The notes under the pieces: model-generated | What the model saw: the letters and a program-made list of their open reading frames with translations, nothing else | Database searches by the model: none | Told to the model about the DNA's origin: nothing | NCBI GenBank assembly: GCA_018715465.1 | Contig: DVLN01000102.1 | Coordinates: 1 to 5,822, forward strand | Length of the DNA stretch: 5,822 bases | Reading direction: 5' to 3' | Origin: Candidatus Faecivivens stercorigallinarum | GTDB taxonomy: Bacteria > Bacillota > Clostridia > Oscillospirales > Ruminococcaceae | Shown: positions 4,542 to 5,822 of the stretch, piece after piece | Position numbering within the stretch: position 1 is the stretch's first letter | Layout: every line of letters starts with the position of its first letter | Translations under genes and position numbers: made by a program

Positions 4542-5672
4542 ATGAAAAAAAGAAAAATTTATCCGACCACGCTGCTGCTCTTCGGGTTTATTGCAGTGGT
4601 CACCCTCGCCGACCTGGTCAATCCGGTGCGCGCCTTTTCCGAGATGGAAAACCGCGAGCTGAAGACCACCTCCCAGTTTACCCTGTCCCGTCTGTTTAAG
4701 GGTGATTTCCAGAGCCAGTATGAAAAAGTGGTCGCCGACCAGTTTGTCGGCAGGGACGAATGGATTACCCTCAAATCCATGACCGAATCTGCCCTGCTCA
4801 AGACTGAAAACAATGGCGTCATCTACGGCAAAAACGGCGCGCTGTTCGGAAAGCTGACCAGCTATAACGAAACCCAGCTGGACAGGAATGTCGGATTTCT
4901 GTCGCAGTTTGCCGCGGCTCACGACAACATCACCGTCGGCATTATCCCCAGCAGCTACACCTATTCGCTCGACCAGCTCCCCGCCGGCAGCGGACAGATC
5001 GACCAGCTGCCCATTATTTCGGACATTCAGCAGAACTTAAGCAGCAGTGTTGAGTGGTTTGACGCAGCCGGGCTGCTGGCTGCTCAGCAGAGCGAGTCGC
5101 TCTATTACAATACCGACCACCACTGGCGGGGAACGACCGCTTATCTGGCATATTCGGCGCTGTGTGAGCAGATGGGGCTGGAGCCGATCTCCGAAAGCGA
5201 GCTAACACTGCGGGAGGTAGAAGACTTTTACGGCAGCTATTTTTCCAAGTGCAAAAAGGCGGGCACCCAGCCGGACACGCTGACCTTCTACGACCTGCCC
5301 TTCCCGATGGCAGTCACAGTGGATGGAGTGCAAAAAGACGGCTGGTATGACGCCGCCCAGCTGGACAAGCGGGACAAATACGGTGCTTTTCTGTACGGCA
5401 ACGGCGGACTGACCATCCTTTCCAGAGTAGAGAGACAGGCCAAAGGTGCTGAAAGTGAAAACAGCAGATTGCTGCTCATCAAGGACTCTTTTTCCAATGC
5501 GCTGGCGCCGCTGTTCCTGGCAAATTTCGATGAGGTATATATCGTGGATTTGCGCTCTTATCCGATGGGGATGACCCAGCTGTGTGAGGAAACCGGATTT
5601 GATGAAATTGTCGTGCTGTACAATTTTGAAAATCTGGAATCGGACACCAACTTCTATCGGATTATTCAGTAA
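4542..5672 (+). CDS. DHHW family protein, AlgJ/AlgX-like SGNH-fold putative O-acetyltransferase
   Basis: This is a 376-residue protein with an N-terminal signal anchor (basic MKKRK, hydrophobic about 9-25), so the bulk should lie outside the membrane. The FSEMENREL stretch (32-40), the F-KGDFQSQYEKVVADQFVGRD region (52-72) and YGKNGALF (95-102) are typical of the DHHW family. The motif D192-H-H-W195 names the family. With the later D315-S-F-S-N motif it reproduces the DxH plus Ser layout of AlgJ/AlgX; D192, H194 and S316 are the likely catalytic triad (inference by analogy). By that analogy it transfers acetyl groups supplied by the MBOAT partner to an extracellular polysaccharide. Its operon position directly after the MBOAT gene agrees. 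Tandem TAA stops end the gene (5670-5675). No intrinsic terminator was found downstream before the next promoter. No key residue appears to be missing. Confidence 0.92.
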   Translation: MKKRKIYPTTLLLFGFIAVVTLADLVNPVRAFSEMENRELKTTSQFTLSRLFKGDFQSQYEKVVADQFVGRDEWITLKSMTESALLKTENNGVIYGKNGALFGKLTSYNETQLDRNVGFLSQFAAAHDNITVGIIPSSYTYSLDQLPAGSGQIDQLPIISDIQQNLSSSVEWFDAAGLLAAQQSESLYYNTDHHWRGTTAYLAYSALCEQMGLEPISESELTLREVEDFYGSYFSKCKKAGTQPDTLTFYDLPFPMAVTVDGVQKDGWYDAAQLDKRDKYGAFLYGNGGLTILSRVERQAKGAESENSRLLLIKDSFSNALAPLFLANFDEVYIVDLRSYPMGMTQLCEETGFDEIVVLYNFENLESDTNFYRIIQ

Positions 5673-5710
5673 TAATATATAAAACCGAGACACTTTGATT
5701 GTTTATATTG

Positions 5711-5723
5711 TTGTCTGCGACAA
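5711..5723. repeat. Small inverted repeat upstream of the downstream promoter
   Basis: TTGTC (5711-5715) and GACAA (5719-5723) form a perfect 5-bp inverted repeat around TGC, in AT-rich sequence about 15 nt upstream of the -35 box. It could be a protein site or part of an UP-element-like region. The short length makes chance plausible. Confidence 0.3.
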
Positions 5724-5738
5724 AAATACAAAAAGCTG

Positions 5739-5767
5739 TTGACAACCGGAACTTTCTCTGCTATAAT
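5739..5767 (+). promoter_or_regulatory. Consensus sigma-A promoter for a gene beyond the window
   Basis: TTGACA (5739-5744) and TATAAT (5762-5767) both match the consensus exactly and are separated by exactly 17 nt. The upstream stretch is A/T-rich, with a run of A just before the -35 region, as in UP elements. Transcription should start near 5774. Such a perfect promoter suggests a highly expressed or tightly controlled downstream gene. It is independent of the MBOAT-DHHW operon. Confidence 0.93.
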
Positions 5768-5773
5768 CATATT

Positions 5774-5822
5774 CGCTGACCGGGAAATGGTCAGATTTAC
5801 GACTGAAAGCCCTTATACTTCG
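5774..5822 (+). ncRNA. Start of a structured 5' leader (unassigned, cut by window edge)
   Basis: CTGACC (5776-5781) and GGTCAG (5789-5794) form a perfect 6-bp hairpin with loop GGGAAAT, placed right at the predicted transcription start. No start codon with a ribosome binding site appears in the remaining bases, so the leader is at least about 50 nt long. It could be the start of a cis-regulatory leader such as a ribosomal-protein leader or riboswitch, but I cannot assign a family from this fragment. Confidence 0.4.

Noticed and set aside
5688..5716. Possible terminator after the DHHW gene (AGACA with TGTCT)
   Set aside because: The stem is only 5 bp with a loop near 19 nt and no T-run follows it, so it does not qualify as an intrinsic terminator.

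Overview
The window carries five protein genes, all on the + strand. It looks like chromosomal DNA of a Gram-positive anaerobe of the class Clostridia, probably Oscillospiraceae/Ruminococcaceae-like. The reasons are family composition (DUF3810, DUF4358 lipoproteins, and an MBOAT next to a DHHW protein), strong AAAGGA-type ribosome binding sites, consensus sigma-A promoters, and moderately GC-rich genes separated by AT-rich spacers. The genus is inference; no rRNA or housekeeping marker is present.

Layout. (1) Positions 1-147 are a promoter region with a sigma-A type promoter (88-116) embedded in GTGCAAAT-type inverted repeats. (2) 148-1332 encodes a DUF3810 membrane protein with an HELAH zinc-metallopeptidase-like motif. 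(3) 1333-1501 is an AT-rich spacer with a perfect 11-bp inverted repeat and further small hairpins. (4) 1502-2041 and 2106-3017 are tandem paralogous DUF4358 lipoproteins. The second carries an insert of about 126 residues, Ser/Glu/Pro-rich, between its lipid anchor and its domain. A strong intrinsic terminator (3026-3061) closes this pair. (5) 3112-4527 and 4542-5672 are an MBOAT O-acyltransferase and a DHHW/AlgJ-like SGNH-fold protein, 14 nt apart and almost certainly co-transcribed. (6) 5673-5822 holds an essentially perfect consensus promoter and the start of a structured leader for a gene beyond the window.

Working model. The MBOAT protein would move an acyl (probably acetyl) group across the membrane, and the membrane-anchored DHHW protein, with DHH and DSF(S) motifs, would transfer it to an extracellular glycan. 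This follows the logic of AlgI with AlgJ/AlgX in alginate acetylation. The two DUF4358 lipoproteins next door are candidate accessory or substrate-contacting factors on the outer face of the membrane, one held close and one on a long flexible stalk. That role is inference from proximity and family co-occurrence. The DUF3810 protein has its own promoter and may be unrelated. No mobile elements, CRISPR arrays, tRNA or rRNA genes were seen, and no intergenic stretch exceeds 300 bases.
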